Shown: positions 9,494 to 18,334 of the stretch, piece after piece
Layout: each line of letters begins with the position of its first letter
Numbering within the stretch: the first letter of the stretch is position 1
DNA from: Pseudomonas sp. GM49
Lineage (GTDB): Bacteria > Pseudomonadota > Gammaproteobacteria > Pseudomonadales > Pseudomonadaceae
Direction: 5' to 3'
Length of the DNA stretch: 64,000 nucleotides
Assembly (NCBI RefSeq): GCF_000282355.1
Contig: NZ_AKJL01000038.1
Span: 1 to 64,000, forward strand
The notes under the pieces: model-generated
What the model saw: the letters and a program-made list of their open reading frames with translations, nothing else
What the model was told of the DNA's origin: nothing
The model's database searches: none
Position numbers and translations under genes: made by a program

Positions 9494-11671
9494 ATGACTG
9501 AACACGTTCAAGTCGGTGGCCTGCAGGTCGCCAAAGTCCTGTTCGACTTCGTGAACAACGAAGCCATTCCCGGTACCGGCCTCACCGCCGATAAGTTCTG
9601 GGCCGGTGCCGACAAGGTCATTCATGACCTGGCGCCGAAGAACAAAGCCCTACTCGCCAAACGCGATGATTTCCAGGCTCGTATCGATGGCTGGCACCAG
9701 GCGCGTGCCGGTCAGGCGCATGACGCCGTGGCTTATAAAGCCTTCCTGCAAGACATCGGTTATCTGCTGCCAGAAGCGGCCGATTTCCAGGCAACGACGC
9801 AAAACGTCGATGACGAAATCGCCCGCATGGCCGGCCCACAGCTCGTGGTGCCGGTGATGAACGCCCGCTTCGCCCTCAATGCCTCGAACGCCCGCTGGGG
9901 CTCGCTGTACGATGCGCTCTACGGCACCGACGCCATCAGCGAAGCCGACGGCGCGGAAAAAGGCAAAGGCTACAACAAGGTTCGCGGCGACAAGGTCATT
10001 GCCTTCGCCCGCGCCTTCCTCGACGAATCGGCGCCTTTGGCGGCCGGCTCCCACGTCGATTCCACCGGCTACAAGATCGTCGACGGCAAACTGGTGGTCG
10101 CCCTTAAAGGCGGCAGTAACACCGGCCTGCGCAACGACGCGCAACTGATCGGTTTCCAGGGCGATGCCGCTGCACCGACCGCGATCCTGCTGAAAAACAA
10201 CGGCCTGCATTTCGAAATCCAGGTCGACGCCAGCACCCCGGTCGGCCAGACCGACGCAGCCGGCGTCAAAGACATCCTGATGGAAGCCGCACTGACCACC
10301 ATCATGGACTGCGAAGACTCCGTCGCCGCCGTCGATGCCGATGACAAAGTGGTGATCTACCGCAACTGGCTCGGCCTGATGAAGGGCGATCTGTCGGAAA
10401 GCGTCGCCAAGGGCGGCCAGACTTTTACCCGTACCATGAACGCCGACCGCACCTACACCGCAGTCGATGGCAGTCAACTGAGCCTGCACGGTCGTTCGTT
10501 GCTGTTCGTACGTAACGTCGGTCACCTGATGACCATCGATGCCATCCTCGACAGTCAAGGCAACGAAGTGCCGGAAGGCATTCTCGACGGCCTGGTGACC
10601 TGCCTGTCGGCGATCCACAACCTCAACGGCAACAGCTCGCGCAAGAACAGCCGCACTGGCTCGGTCTATATCGTGAAGCCGAAGATGCACGGCCCTGAAG
10701 AAGCGGCGTTCACCAACGAGCTGTTCGGTCGCATCGAAGACGTGCTGGGCCTGCCACGCAACACCCTCAAAGTCGGGATCATGGACGAGGAGCGTCGTAC
10801 CACAATCAACCTCAAGGCCTGTATCAAGGCGGCGAGCGAGCGTGTGGTGTTCATCAACACCGGTTTCCTCGACCGCACGGGCGATGAAATCCACACCTCC
10901 ATGGAAGCCGGCCCGATGGTGCGCAAGGCGGACATGAAGGCAGAGAAATGGATCGGCGCCTACGAAAACTCCAACGTCGATATCGGTCTGAGCACCGGCC
11001 TGCAAGGTCGCGCGCAGATTGGTAAAGGCATGTGGGCCATGCCGGACCTGATGGCTGCGATGCTCGAACAGAAAATCGCTCACCCGCTGGCCGGTGCCAA
11101 CACCGCCTGGGTACCGTCGCCGACCGCTGCTGCCCTGCACGCGCTGCACTACCACAAGGTTGACGTGTTCGCCCGTCAGGCCGAACTGGCCAAGCGTGCC
11201 CACGCTTCGGTGGACGACATCCTGACCATCCCGCTGGCGGTGAACCCGCAGTGGACCGCCGAACAGATCCAGAACGAACTGGACAACAACAGCCAGGGCA
11301 TTCTCGGTTATGTGGTGCGCTGGATCGACCAGGGCGTTGGTTGCTCGAAAGTGCCGGACATCAACGACGTCGGCCTGATGGAAGACCGTGCAACGCTGCG
11401 TATTTCCAGCCAGCACATCGCCAACTGGCTGCGTCACGGCATCGTCACCGAAGATCAGGTCATGGAAAGCCTCAAGCGCATGGCGCCGGTGGTTGACCGC
11501 CAGAACGCCGGTGATGCGCTGTATCGTCCGCTGGCCCCGAACTTCGACAGTAACATTGCCTTCCAGGCAGCCGTCGAACTGGTGGTCGAAGGCACCAGGC
11601 AGCCAAACGGCTACACCGAGCCGGTTCTGCACCGTCGGCGTCGCGAGTTCAAGGCGAAGAACGGGTTGTAA
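9494..11671 (+). CDS. glcB: Malate synthase G
   Basis: 725 residues. It condenses glyoxylate with acetyl-CoA to malate, completing the glyoxylate shunt or glycolate use. From the ATG at 9494 the protein begins [15 protein letters not shown]617 (GVGCSKVPD) and the catalytic Asp D631 ([12 protein letters not shown]) then fall at the same numbers as in E. coli Glc[13 protein letters not shown] and [13 protein letters not shown] are further family segments. GAGG lies six bases before this ATG. It is monocistronic, with a strong terminator after it. Confidence 0.97.
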   Translation: MTEHVQVGGLQVAKVLFDFVNNEAIPGTGLTADKFWAGADKVIHDLAPKNKALLAKRDDFQARIDGWHQARAGQAHDAVAYKAFLQDIGYLLPEAADFQATTQNVDDEIARMAGPQLVVPVMNARFALNASNARWGSLYDALYGTDAISEADGAEKGKGYNKVRGDKVIAFARAFLDESAPLAAGSHVDSTGYKIVDGKLVVALKGGSNTGLRNDAQLIGFQGDAAAPTAILLKNNGLHFEIQVDASTPVGQTDAAGVKDILMEAALTTIMDCEDSVAAVDADDKVVIYRNWLGLMKGDLSESVAKGGQTFTRTMNADRTYTAVDGSQLSLHGRSLLFVRNVGHLMTIDAILDSQGNEVPEGILDGLVTCLSAIHNLNGNSSRKNSRTGSVYIVKPKMHGPEEAAFTNELFGRIEDVLGLPRNTLKVGIMDEERRTTINLKACIKAASERVVFINTGFLDRTGDEIHTSMEAGPMVRKADMKAEKWIGAYENSNVDIGLSTGLQGRAQIGKGMWAMPDLMAAMLEQKIAHPLAGANTAWVPSPTAAALHALHYHKVDVFARQAELAKRAHASVDDILTIPLAVNPQWTAEQIQNELDNNSQGILGYVVRWIDQGVGCSKVPDINDVGLMEDRATLRISSQHIANWLRHGIVTEDQVMESLKRMAPVVDRQNAGDALYRPLAPNFDSNIAFQAAVELVVEGTRQPNGYTEPVLHRRRREFKAKNGL

Positions 11672-11689
11672 ACCAGCTCCCTCCACAGC

Positions 11690-11724
11690 AATCCCCCGAT
11701 TGAAAAACCGGGGGATTTTTGTTT
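11690..11724 (+). terminator. Rho-independent terminator of glcB
   Basis: Perfect 9-bp stem (aatcccccg / cgggggatt), 10-nt loop, followed by tttttgttt, starting 19 bp after the stop codon. Confidence 0.88.
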
Positions 11725-11745
11725 CTGCTTCCTGCAAATGCGGAA

Positions 11746-12657
11746 CTAGCTCCTGAAACGCAACGCGTTTGCAGCGATGTGGCGGCCTATTCTCGATGCA
11801 TTCATAAACAAGGCAATTCCAAGGACCGTGATTATGAGAGCAAACAGTTTTCCGCCACCAATGGGTTCGTCGAGTACATACCACGAGGTCAAAATACCCG
11901 ATATCGGAACAATCACTGACAACGGTGCAACCTGGCTCGCCGGATACTTCTCAATCATTCGGTTCCAAACCCAATACCCGAATACCGTCGCCACATAGGC
12001 CTGGAACAGGACAGATGCCAGCACCGGAGCAGTTATGTCCGTTAGCAACGACTGGAAAGGTGCTGCACCCTTGACCCAGTAAGTCATCAGATATAGAGGC
12101 GGTGTTGCATACAGACTCGACCAAACGACAAAGGAAAATATATCAACCACCTTGCTTTTCTTGACCAGTACATTGCACAAACTCCAGAACAATGCACCGA
12201 GGAGTATCAGAAAAAGGCCTATGCTTTCGGCATAACCGTCCGTTACATGAATAATGAACATCAGCCCCAGCAACGCCATGAGAATACCAGCCAAGTGTAT
12301 TCCCGTCATTCTCTCCCCAAACAGCAATACTCCCCAGATGACCGTGAAAAATGCACTGAATTGCAAGAGTAAAGATGTCACGCCGGCACTGACACCAAGA
12401 AACATGCCATAGTTCATCAGCCAGCACATTCCGATACCAAACAACAAACCGTAGACTATAGTTACAAAAGTACTGACACCCTTCGGTTTCGGGATGAAGA
12501 ACACCAATGGCAATGCACAGAAAGTAAAGCGCAACGCTGTCAATATGAACGGATCGATACCGTCAAGACTGATATCAATTACCGTATAATTACTGCCCCA
12601 CATGACTGTCACACCGATAATAAGTACAAGATCGCGAAATTCAATTTTCTTTATCAT
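11746..12657 (-). CDS. EamA/DMT-family transporter
   Basis: 303 residues from the ATG at 12657 (MIKKIEFRDLVLIIG), chosen because GAGGA lies four bases upstream; an alternative upstream start would add nine residues. About ten hydrophobic helices in two EamA halves, with VMWGSNYTVIDISLDGIDP in the first. This is a metabolite/drug exporter family, and the substrate is not predictable. Codons are noticeably more AT-rich than neighbours (many AAA, ATA, AAT, TTT), as is the following intergenic DNA, suggesting acquisition by transfer. It is convergent with glcB. Confidence 0.85.
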   Translation of the reverse strand: MIKKIEFRDLVLIIGVTVMWGSNYTVIDISLDGIDPFILTALRFTFCALPLVFFIPKPKGVSTFVTIVYGLLFGIGMCWLMNYGMFLGVSAGVTSLLLQFSAFFTVIWGVLLFGERMTGIHLAGILMALLGLMFIIHVTDGYAESIGLFLILLGALFWSLCNVLVKKSKVVDIFSFVVWSSLYATPPLYLMTYWVKGAAPFQSLLTDITAPVLASVLFQAYVATVFGYWVWNRMIEKYPASQVAPLSVIVPISGILTSWYVLDEPIGGGKLFALIITVLGIALFMNASRIGRHIAANALRFRS

Positions 12658-13018
12658 ATCGTCCTCATTGCGACACACAACCACACAACCCAGGAAGAGT
12701 AATGACCTTTGTCGGTATTTTATTTGCAGGAACTAGCCGCAGACTGAATACACGACGACCATCGGCATACTCAATCCACTAAAAAGCGGAGTGCCAAACT
12801 GGTAACCTGGATAGTGCTACGACAGACTTTATTAAACCAGGCACAGCATCAATTAAATGCCTGCATTGGTTTTCAAGAAGCGAACGATAACGGAATAATC
12901 GAAAGAAGAAACAAGCTATTTGTGAGTAGGTTTTTCGCAGACCAACCAGATAAACTTAATTACAAGTTAAACTCACCAAAACAATTATAAGCCGTAACTA
13001 ACAATTACAGGAGCCCCG
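12658..13018. other. AT-rich gene-free gap
   Basis: 361 bp, markedly AT-rich. It contains the probable promoter of the DMT transporter and the end of the response-regulator transcript. Only a 26-codon frame at 12702-12782 (+) with an upstream AGGA is present, too short to call. Confidence 0.6.
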
Positions 13019-13477
13019 TTATTTAATGCCCAATTCGCGTTTTACCAGTGTCAACAAGTGCCCGGCATCAATCGGCTTGAGCAGAAAATCCACCACGCTC
13101 AAATGCATTGCGGCGATCGCATCCTTTACGTCGGCGTCACCCGAGACAATGATGATTGGCAATGCCGCCCTTTCCGATTTGCGTACCTGACGGATCAGGT
13201 CCAAACCATCAACGTGGCCCATCCGCAGGTCGGTGATCAGTAAACCGATCGAGGGCTTTTTGATCTCTGCCTCGGTCACCAGGATCTTGAGTGCCGCTTC
13301 GCCACTGGCCGCCGTCATGCAGCGAATACCCTCCAACGCGAGGATCTCTGACAGTAGCGCCCGGGCGTCTTCATCGTCGTCGACGATCAGCACCCGTTGC
13401 TGCGGCAGGTCAGGTTCCAGCATGACGGCACTCAGCGCTTCGCGCTCGGCGTCGCTCAAAATATCGTGGTCGGACAT
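13019..13477 (-). CDS. Orphan single-domain response regulator
   Basis: 152 residues from MSDHDILSDAEREAL, chosen because AGGGA lies just upstream. One CheY-like receiver domain spans residues about 28-150: acidic pair D33-D34 in LIVDDDEDA, phospho-acceptor D83 in LITDLRMG, S112 in IIVSGDAD and K134 in FLLKPID. There is no output domain and no histidine kinase beside it. It is divergent from the cNMP/CBS/DUF294 gene across about 260 bp, so the two may share regulation. It could act as a phosphorelay intermediate. Confidence 0.88.
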   Translation of the reverse strand: MSDHDILSDAEREALSAVMLEPDLPQQRVLIVDDDEDARALLSEILALEGIRCMTAASGEAALKILVTEAEIKKPSIGLLITDLRMGHVDGLDLIRQVRKSERAALPIIIVSGDADVKDAIAAMHLSVVDFLLKPIDAGHLLTLVKRELGIK

Positions 13478-13737
13478 GGCTTTCCCTATATGTTCAATAC
13501 AAATCCCTGGCACAGCGGTGAGACATCGCTAAGCAGACCATCAATGTGCACCTCGTCGGATAATAGTCCAATAGGGGAGTAGAGAGGTTTTTCGCACACT
13601 TGCGTAGGGTTCTTCCGACATTTCAGCGCGCTAACCGCCTACCTAGACTTACGTCCAATGGGCACCCCGGCCACAGGGGTCGACCATGTCAGGGTCATCC
13701 GACAACAACAATTCAAAAAAAGACTGCGGTAATGGTT

Positions 13738-15672
13738 ATGAGTAAAGCGGACGCCTTCACACAGGCAGGGAAAACCGCGGTGTTGCAGAACATCCAGGGC
13801 ACGTTGCAATTCCTTCAGCGCTTCCCGCCCTTCAACCAGATGGAACACGCTCACCTGGCGTATCTGGTCGAGCAATGTCAGCTGCGTTTTTACGCCCCCG
13901 GCGAGAGCATCATCAAACCCGCCGACGGCCCGGTCGAGCACTTCTATATCGTCAAGCAAGGCCGGGTCGTGGGCGAGCGTCCGCATACGGCAAAAGGTGG
14001 CACCGAAACGGTCTTCGAAATTACCACTGGCGAGTGTTTTCCCCTCGCGGCGTTGTTGGGTGAACGGGCGACCCGTACCGAGCACCTCGCCGGCGAAGAC
14101 ACCTTTTGCCTGCAACTGAACAAGCCGGCGTTCATCCGTCTGTTTTCGCTATCGGACACCTTCCGCAACTTCGCCCTGCGCTGCGTCAGCAGCCTGCTGG
14201 ATCAGGTCAACCAGCAAGTGCAGCAAAAAGCCGTGGAAACCCTTGGCACCCAATATTCGCTCAATACCCGACTGGGTGAATTGGCCATGCGTCACCCGGT
14301 AACGTGCAACCCGCAGACGCCGTTGCGCGAAGCCGTGACGTTGATGCACGAACAACAGGTCGGCAGCATCGTGGTGGTCGATGAACTCAAGTCGCCGCTG
14401 GGGATTTTCACCCTGCGCGACCTGCGTCAGGCCGTGGCCGACGGCAGCAGTGATTTCAATGAAGCCATCGAAAGGCACATGACCCGGGCGCCGTTTTTCC
14501 TGTCGCCGGATCACAGTGCCTTCGACGCGGCGATTGCCATGACCGAGCGGCACATCGCCCATGTCTGCCTGGTCAAGGAGCAACGCTTGTGCGGCGTAGT
14601 CTCGGAGCGCGATCTGTTTTCCCTGCAACGGATCGACCTGGTGCACCTGGCGCGCACGATCCGCAATGCCCAGAAGGTGGAAAACCTGGTGGCGCTGCGG
14701 GGCGAAATCGGTCAACTGGTCGAGCGCATGCTGGCCCACGGCGCGTCTTCGACGCAGATCACCCACATCATCACCTTGCTCAACGACCACACCGTGTGCC
14801 GGGTGATCGAACTGACCCTGGCCGAAAAAGGCGACCCCGGCGTGCCGTTCAGCTGGCTGTGTTTCGGCAGCGAAGGCCGTCGCGAGCAGACCCTGCATAC
14901 CGATCAGGACAACGGCATTCTGTTCGAAGCCAAGGATGCCGCCCATGCCGCCGAGATTCGCGGCAAGTTGTTGCCCATTGCCCAGCAGATCAACCAAAGC
15001 CTGGCGCTGTGCGGCTTCACCTTGTGCAAGGGCAATATCATGGCCGGCAACCCCGAGCTGTGCCTGTCCCGGGTCGAATGGGCGCGGCGCTTTGCGGCGT
15101 TTATCCGCGAGGCAACCCCGGAGAACCTGCTGGGCTCGAGCATCTATTTCGATTTGCGCGTGGTCTGGGGCAGCGAGCAAGGCTGTGAGCAGTTGCGTCG
15201 GGGCATTCTCGATCAGGTCGGCGACAACCGTTTGTTCCAGCGCATGATGGCCGAAAATGCGCTGCGCAATCGCCCGCCCGTAGGGCGTTTCCGCGAATTC
15301 GTGCTGGCGCGCAAAAATGGCGAGAAGGCCACCCTGGATTTGAAAGTTCAGGGGCTGACCCCGTTTGTCGATGGTGCCCGGTTACTGGCCCTGGCCCATG
15401 GCATCGAGGCCAACAACACACTGGAGCGTTTTCGCCAGTTGGTCGCCAAAGAGGTCATCGAACCCCTGGACGGCGCCGCGTACGAGGAGGCCTATCACTT
15501 CATCCAGCAAACCCGCATGCAGCAACATCAACTACAGACCCGGGAGAACTTTCCCTATTCCAATCGGGTCGATCCCGACAGCCTCAATCATCTGGACCGG
15601 CGCATCCTGCGTGAGTCTCTGCGTCAGGCCCAACGCCTGCAGAGCAGCCTGACCTTGCGGTATCAGTTATGA
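13738..15672 (+). CDS. cNMP-binding / CBS pair / DUF294 nucleotidyltransferase-like protein
   Basis: 644 residues from MSKADAFTQAGKTAVLQ; an ATG six bases upstream is equally possible as both lack a good ribosome site. Domain order: cyclic-nucleotide-binding domain (about 30-130), two CBS motifs (about 180-295; HPVTCNPQTPLREAV, IERHMTRAPFFLSPDHS), DUF294 nucleotidyltransferase-like domain with GSEGRREQTLHTDQDNG near residue 376, and DUF294_C to the end. This resembles a GlnD-like signalling protein that senses nucleotides, but its target is unknown. The next gene overlaps by four bases. Confidence 0.88.
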   Translation: MSKADAFTQAGKTAVLQNIQGTLQFLQRFPPFNQMEHAHLAYLVEQCQLRFYAPGESIIKPADGPVEHFYIVKQGRVVGERPHTAKGGTETVFEITTGECFPLAALLGERATRTEHLAGEDTFCLQLNKPAFIRLFSLSDTFRNFALRCVSSLLDQVNQQVQQKAVETLGTQYSLNTRLGELAMRHPVTCNPQTPLREAVTLMHEQQVGSIVVVDELKSPLGIFTLRDLRQAVADGSSDFNEAIERHMTRAPFFLSPDHSAFDAAIAMTERHIAHVCLVKEQRLCGVVSERDLFSLQRIDLVHLARTIRNAQKVENLVALRGEIGQLVERMLAHGASSTQITHIITLLNDHTVCRVIELTLAEKGDPGVPFSWLCFGSEGRREQTLHTDQDNGILFEAKDAAHAAEIRGKLLPIAQQINQSLALCGFTLCKGNIMAGNPELCLSRVEWARRFAAFIREATPENLLGSSIYFDLRVVWGSEQGCEQLRRGILDQVGDNRLFQRMMAENALRNRPPVGRFREFVLARKNGEKATLDLKVQGLTPFVDGARLLALAHGIEANNTLERFRQLVAKEVIEPLDGAAYEEAYHFIQQTRMQQHQLQTRENFPYSNRVDPDSLNHLDRRILRESLRQAQRLQSSLTLRYQL

Positions 15673-16376
15673 GCCTGTTTTCATGGCTGCGCCCACCGAG
15701 CCCCACCCTGCCCGCCGACCTGCAACATCGCCTGGAACGCTTGCCAGCCGCTGCCGCCTTGGGCGAATGCAGCCTGCGTGAGCAGCGCTGGGTGGTGCTC
15801 GATCTGGAAACCACCGGGCTGAACCTGAACAAGGATCATGTGTTGTCCATCGGCGCGGTAGTGATCGAGGACGGGGCCATCGACTTTCGCCAGCAGTTCG
15901 AACGCACCCTGCAATATCCACAAGTGAAACTCGGCCCCAGCGTGCTGATCCACGGCATTGGCCCCAGCGCCATTGCAGCGGGCAGCGACCCGGCGCAAGC
16001 GCTGCTCGACTTGATGGAATACGTCGGTGAAAGTCCGGTGCTGGCCTTCCACGCGCCGTTTGACCAACACATGCTCGGACGTGCGCTGAAAGATCATCTG
16101 GGTTTCAAGTTGCAGCACCCGTTTCTGGATGTGGCGGACATTGCACCGCTGCTATGCCCGCAAGCACACATTCGCGAGGCCGGGCTGGACGATTGGATCG
16201 ACTGGTTCAAGCTCGAAGTCTTCGAACGCCATCACGCCAGCGCCGACGCCCTGGCCACCGCTGAACTGGCGCTGATCCTGTTCAGCCGCGCGCGGCAGCA
16301 GCAGATACATAGCCCGTTGAATCTGCAACAGCGGTTGAGTCAGTGGAAGCGTCGGCAACAAGCCCCGTCCTTCTGA
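15669..16376 (+). CDS. 3'-5' exonuclease, DnaQ/DEDDh family
   Basis: 235 residues. Exo I motif VVLDLETTGLN, Exo II FHAPFDQHMLG and Exo III HHASADALATAEL match the DEDDh exonucleases related to the DNA polymerase III epsilon subunit. Its start overlaps the stop of the preceding DUF294 gene (ATGA), so the two are translationally coupled. This pairing with a cNMP/CBS/DUF294 protein is recurrent in proteobacteria by my recollection, but the shared role is not established. It is not the replicative epsilon subunit judging by the divergent N-terminus. Confidence 0.88.
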   Translation: MSLFSWLRPPSPTLPADLQHRLERLPAAAALGECSLREQRWVVLDLETTGLNLNKDHVLSIGAVVIEDGAIDFRQQFERTLQYPQVKLGPSVLIHGIGPSAIAAGSDPAQALLDLMEYVGESPVLAFHAPFDQHMLGRALKDHLGFKLQHPFLDVADIAPLLCPQAHIREAGLDDWIDWFKLEVFERHHASADALATAELALILFSRARQQQIHSPLNLQQRLSQWKRRQQAPSF

Positions 16377-16390
16377 CCCATACGCCATCC

Positions 16391-16495
16391 CTGTAGGAGC
16401 GAGCTTGCTCGCGAAAAATCGTCAGGCACCTCGGTCTTGCCAGAAAAACGCGTCATCGTTGGCGATTTTCGCGAGCAAGCTCGCTCCTACAGGGG
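16391..16495. repeat. REP inverted pair, TAGGAGC type
   Basis: ctgtaggagcgagcttgctc and inverse. The spacer contains acgcgtcatcgttggc, the inverted form of the spacer seen in the other TAGGAGC pairs. Confidence 0.9.
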
Positions 16496-16601
16496 CCTCG
16501 CCAAATTCCCACCCGACCAACGCCAATTGCTTACCTCCCTCGCCTCTGCGACAATCGCGAACAATTCTCGTTAGTTAATATTTCCCAATCGGTGATGCGG
16601 C

Positions 16602-17120
16602 GTGTCGTCAGTTCCAAGCCCTCAAAGTGAGCTCGTCGGTGCGTTATATCGCGACCATCGCGGTTGGCTATTGGCCTGGCTTCGACGCAACGTCGCCTGC
16701 CCACAGCGGGCCGAAGACCTGAGCCAGGACACTTTCGTACGTTTGCTGGGCCGCGAGGAACTGAAGGTCCCGCGCGAGCCGCGGGCGTTTCTGGTGGCGA
16801 TCGCCAAGGGCCTGCTGTTCGATTATTTCCGCCGCGCCGCACTGGAACAGGCCTACCTCACCGAATTGATGCTGATTCCCGAAGCCGAACAACCGTCGGT
16901 GGAAGAACAACAATTGATCCTCGAAGACCTGAAAAACATCGACCGCTTGCTCGGCAAGCTTTCCAGCAAGGCCCGGGCGGCATTCCTCTACAACCGTCTC
17001 GACGGCCTAGGCCATGCGGAAATCGCCGAGCGCCTGGGGGTGTCGGTGCCGCGGGTGCGCCAGTACCTGGCCCAAGGCATTCGCCAGTGCTACATCGCGC
17101 TGTACGGTGAGCCGACATGA
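16602..17120 (+). CDS. ECF sigma factor, FecI/FoxI type
   Basis: 172 residues. Region 2 spans about 12-85 (RAEDLSQDTFVRLL) and region 4 about 115-165 (GLGHAEIAERLGVSVPRVRQ). Start is GTG, giving MSSVPSPQSELVGALY. By analogy with P. aeruginosa FoxI it would direct RNA polymerase to the receptor gene downstream once released by its FecR partner. The FecR gene start overlaps its stop by four bases. An alignment would be needed to separate FoxI from other FecI-like factors. Confidence 0.88.
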   Translation: MSSVPSPQSELVGALYRDHRGWLLAWLRRNVACPQRAEDLSQDTFVRLLGREELKVPREPRAFLVAIAKGLLFDYFRRAALEQAYLTELMLIPEAEQPSVEEQQLILEDLKNIDRLLGKLSSKARAAFLYNRLDGLGHAEIAERLGVSVPRVRQYLAQGIRQCYIALYGEPT

Positions 17121-18091
17121 ACCCGGTCAGTTCCAAACCAGTATCGGCCAACGTGCTGGACGCGGCGATTGCCTGGCAGCTGTCCATGGACGGCGCCAAC
17201 CCGGTAGAGCGCGAAGAATTCGCCAAGTGGCACGCGGCCCACGAAGAGCATGCCCGCGCATGGCGCCAGTTGAGCATGCTCGACCAACGTTTCAGCGTGG
17301 CCAGCGGCCCGGCCCGCACTGCCCTGCTGCAATCGCGCGAAGGCATTCGTCGGCGGGTGCGCAAGCTCGGCAATGGCGTGGCGAGCGTGGTGGCCGTGAT
17401 CGGCCTGGCGCTATTTGCCGGGCCACGTTACCTGCCGATCGATTACTGGCTGGCCGACCAGCGCACCGCCGTTGGCGAGCAGCGCACCCTGCGCCTGGCG
17501 GATGGCACGCTGGTCAATCTCAACACCCACAGTGCCCTGGATGTGCGCTTCGATGAAAAGCAGCGGCGCATCGTGCTGCAGGAAGGCGAAATCCTCGTTG
17601 AAACCGGCCATGGCGATCCCCGGCCATTCATCGTCGAAACCCGTGACGGCAGCATGCGCGCGCTGGGTACGCGATTTCTGGTCAAGCGCGAGGAACAAGG
17701 CACGCGCCTGAGTGTGTTGCAGTCAGCGGTGGCGGTTCACCCTGAGTCCAGCCCTGACGAACAGGTTCTGCGCGAAGGCCAGCAGGTGCTGATCCGCAAC
17801 AACGGCCTGGGTCCGGTTGGGGCCATCAACCTCGGCGCGGATGCCTGGACCCGCGGCATGCTGGTGGTGGACAACACGCGGCTGGAAGATCTGGTGCATG
17901 AAATCGGCCGCTATCGACCCGGTTACGTCGGGGTCGCACCGGAAGTGGCCGACCTGCGCATCACTGGCAGCTTCCCGCTGCGCGACACCGACCTGGCACT
18001 CAATGCCCTGCTACCAACCCTGCCGGTGCAGATTGAACAGCACACGCAATGGTGGGTGAAGGTGGTGGCCAAGGCCGACAACAAACCCTGA
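17117..18091 (+). CDS. FecR/FoxR-type anti-sigma regulator
   Basis: 324 residues. N-terminal cytoplasmic DUF4880 segment (AIAWQLSMDGANPVEREEFA, WHAAHEEHARAW), one membrane segment around 78-98 (GVASVVAVIGLALFAG), and a periplasmic FecR domain (LADGTLVNLNTHSALDV; GSMRALGTRFLVK). Known members relay ferri-siderophore binding from the TonB receptor's signalling domain to the sigma factor. It is translationally coupled to the sigma gene, and the cognate receptor lies 243 bp downstream. Confidence 0.92.
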   Translation: MNPVSSKPVSANVLDAAIAWQLSMDGANPVEREEFAKWHAAHEEHARAWRQLSMLDQRFSVASGPARTALLQSREGIRRRVRKLGNGVASVVAVIGLALFAGPRYLPIDYWLADQRTAVGEQRTLRLADGTLVNLNTHSALDVRFDEKQRRIVLQEGEILVETGHGDPRPFIVETRDGSMRALGTRFLVKREEQGTRLSVLQSAVAVHPESSPDEQVLREGQQVLIRNNGLGPVGAINLGADAWTRGMLVVDNTRLEDLVHEIGRYRPGYVGVAPEVADLRITGSFPLRDTDLALNALLPTLPVQIEQHTQWWVKVVAKADNKP

Positions 18092-18115
18092 AAAGCATTG
18101 TGCCTGATCAGCCGC

Positions 18116-18183
18116 TATCGCGAGCAAGCTCGCTCCCACATTTTGAAATGCATTCCAATGTGGGAGCGAGCTTGCTCGCGATG
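18116..18183. repeat. REP inverted pair, TGGGAGC type
   Basis: Compact pair (atcgcgagcaagctcgctcc / ggagcgagcttgctcgcgat) between the fecR-like gene and the receptor gene. Confidence 0.9.
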
Positions 18184-18334
18184 ACGGCCTACGACGCCCC
18201 ACAAAAACCGGTTTGACCCAATACCAGCCGCAACCGACTTCTGAATCGAAATAATTTTCATCCCGCCCTATCACTTTTTGATTTTCGTTCGGCACACAGG
18301 CAATTGAGAAATATTTCCATTCAGGAGCCGCTGT

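Noticed and set aside
9650-11884. 744-codon minus-strand frame opposite glcB
   Set aside because: Shadow of malate synthase G, whose catalytic residues and ribosome site are clear on the plus strand.
12702-12782. 26-codon frame with an upstream AGGA in the AT-rich gap
   Set aside because: Too short and without coupling to a neighbouring gene or any recognised motif.
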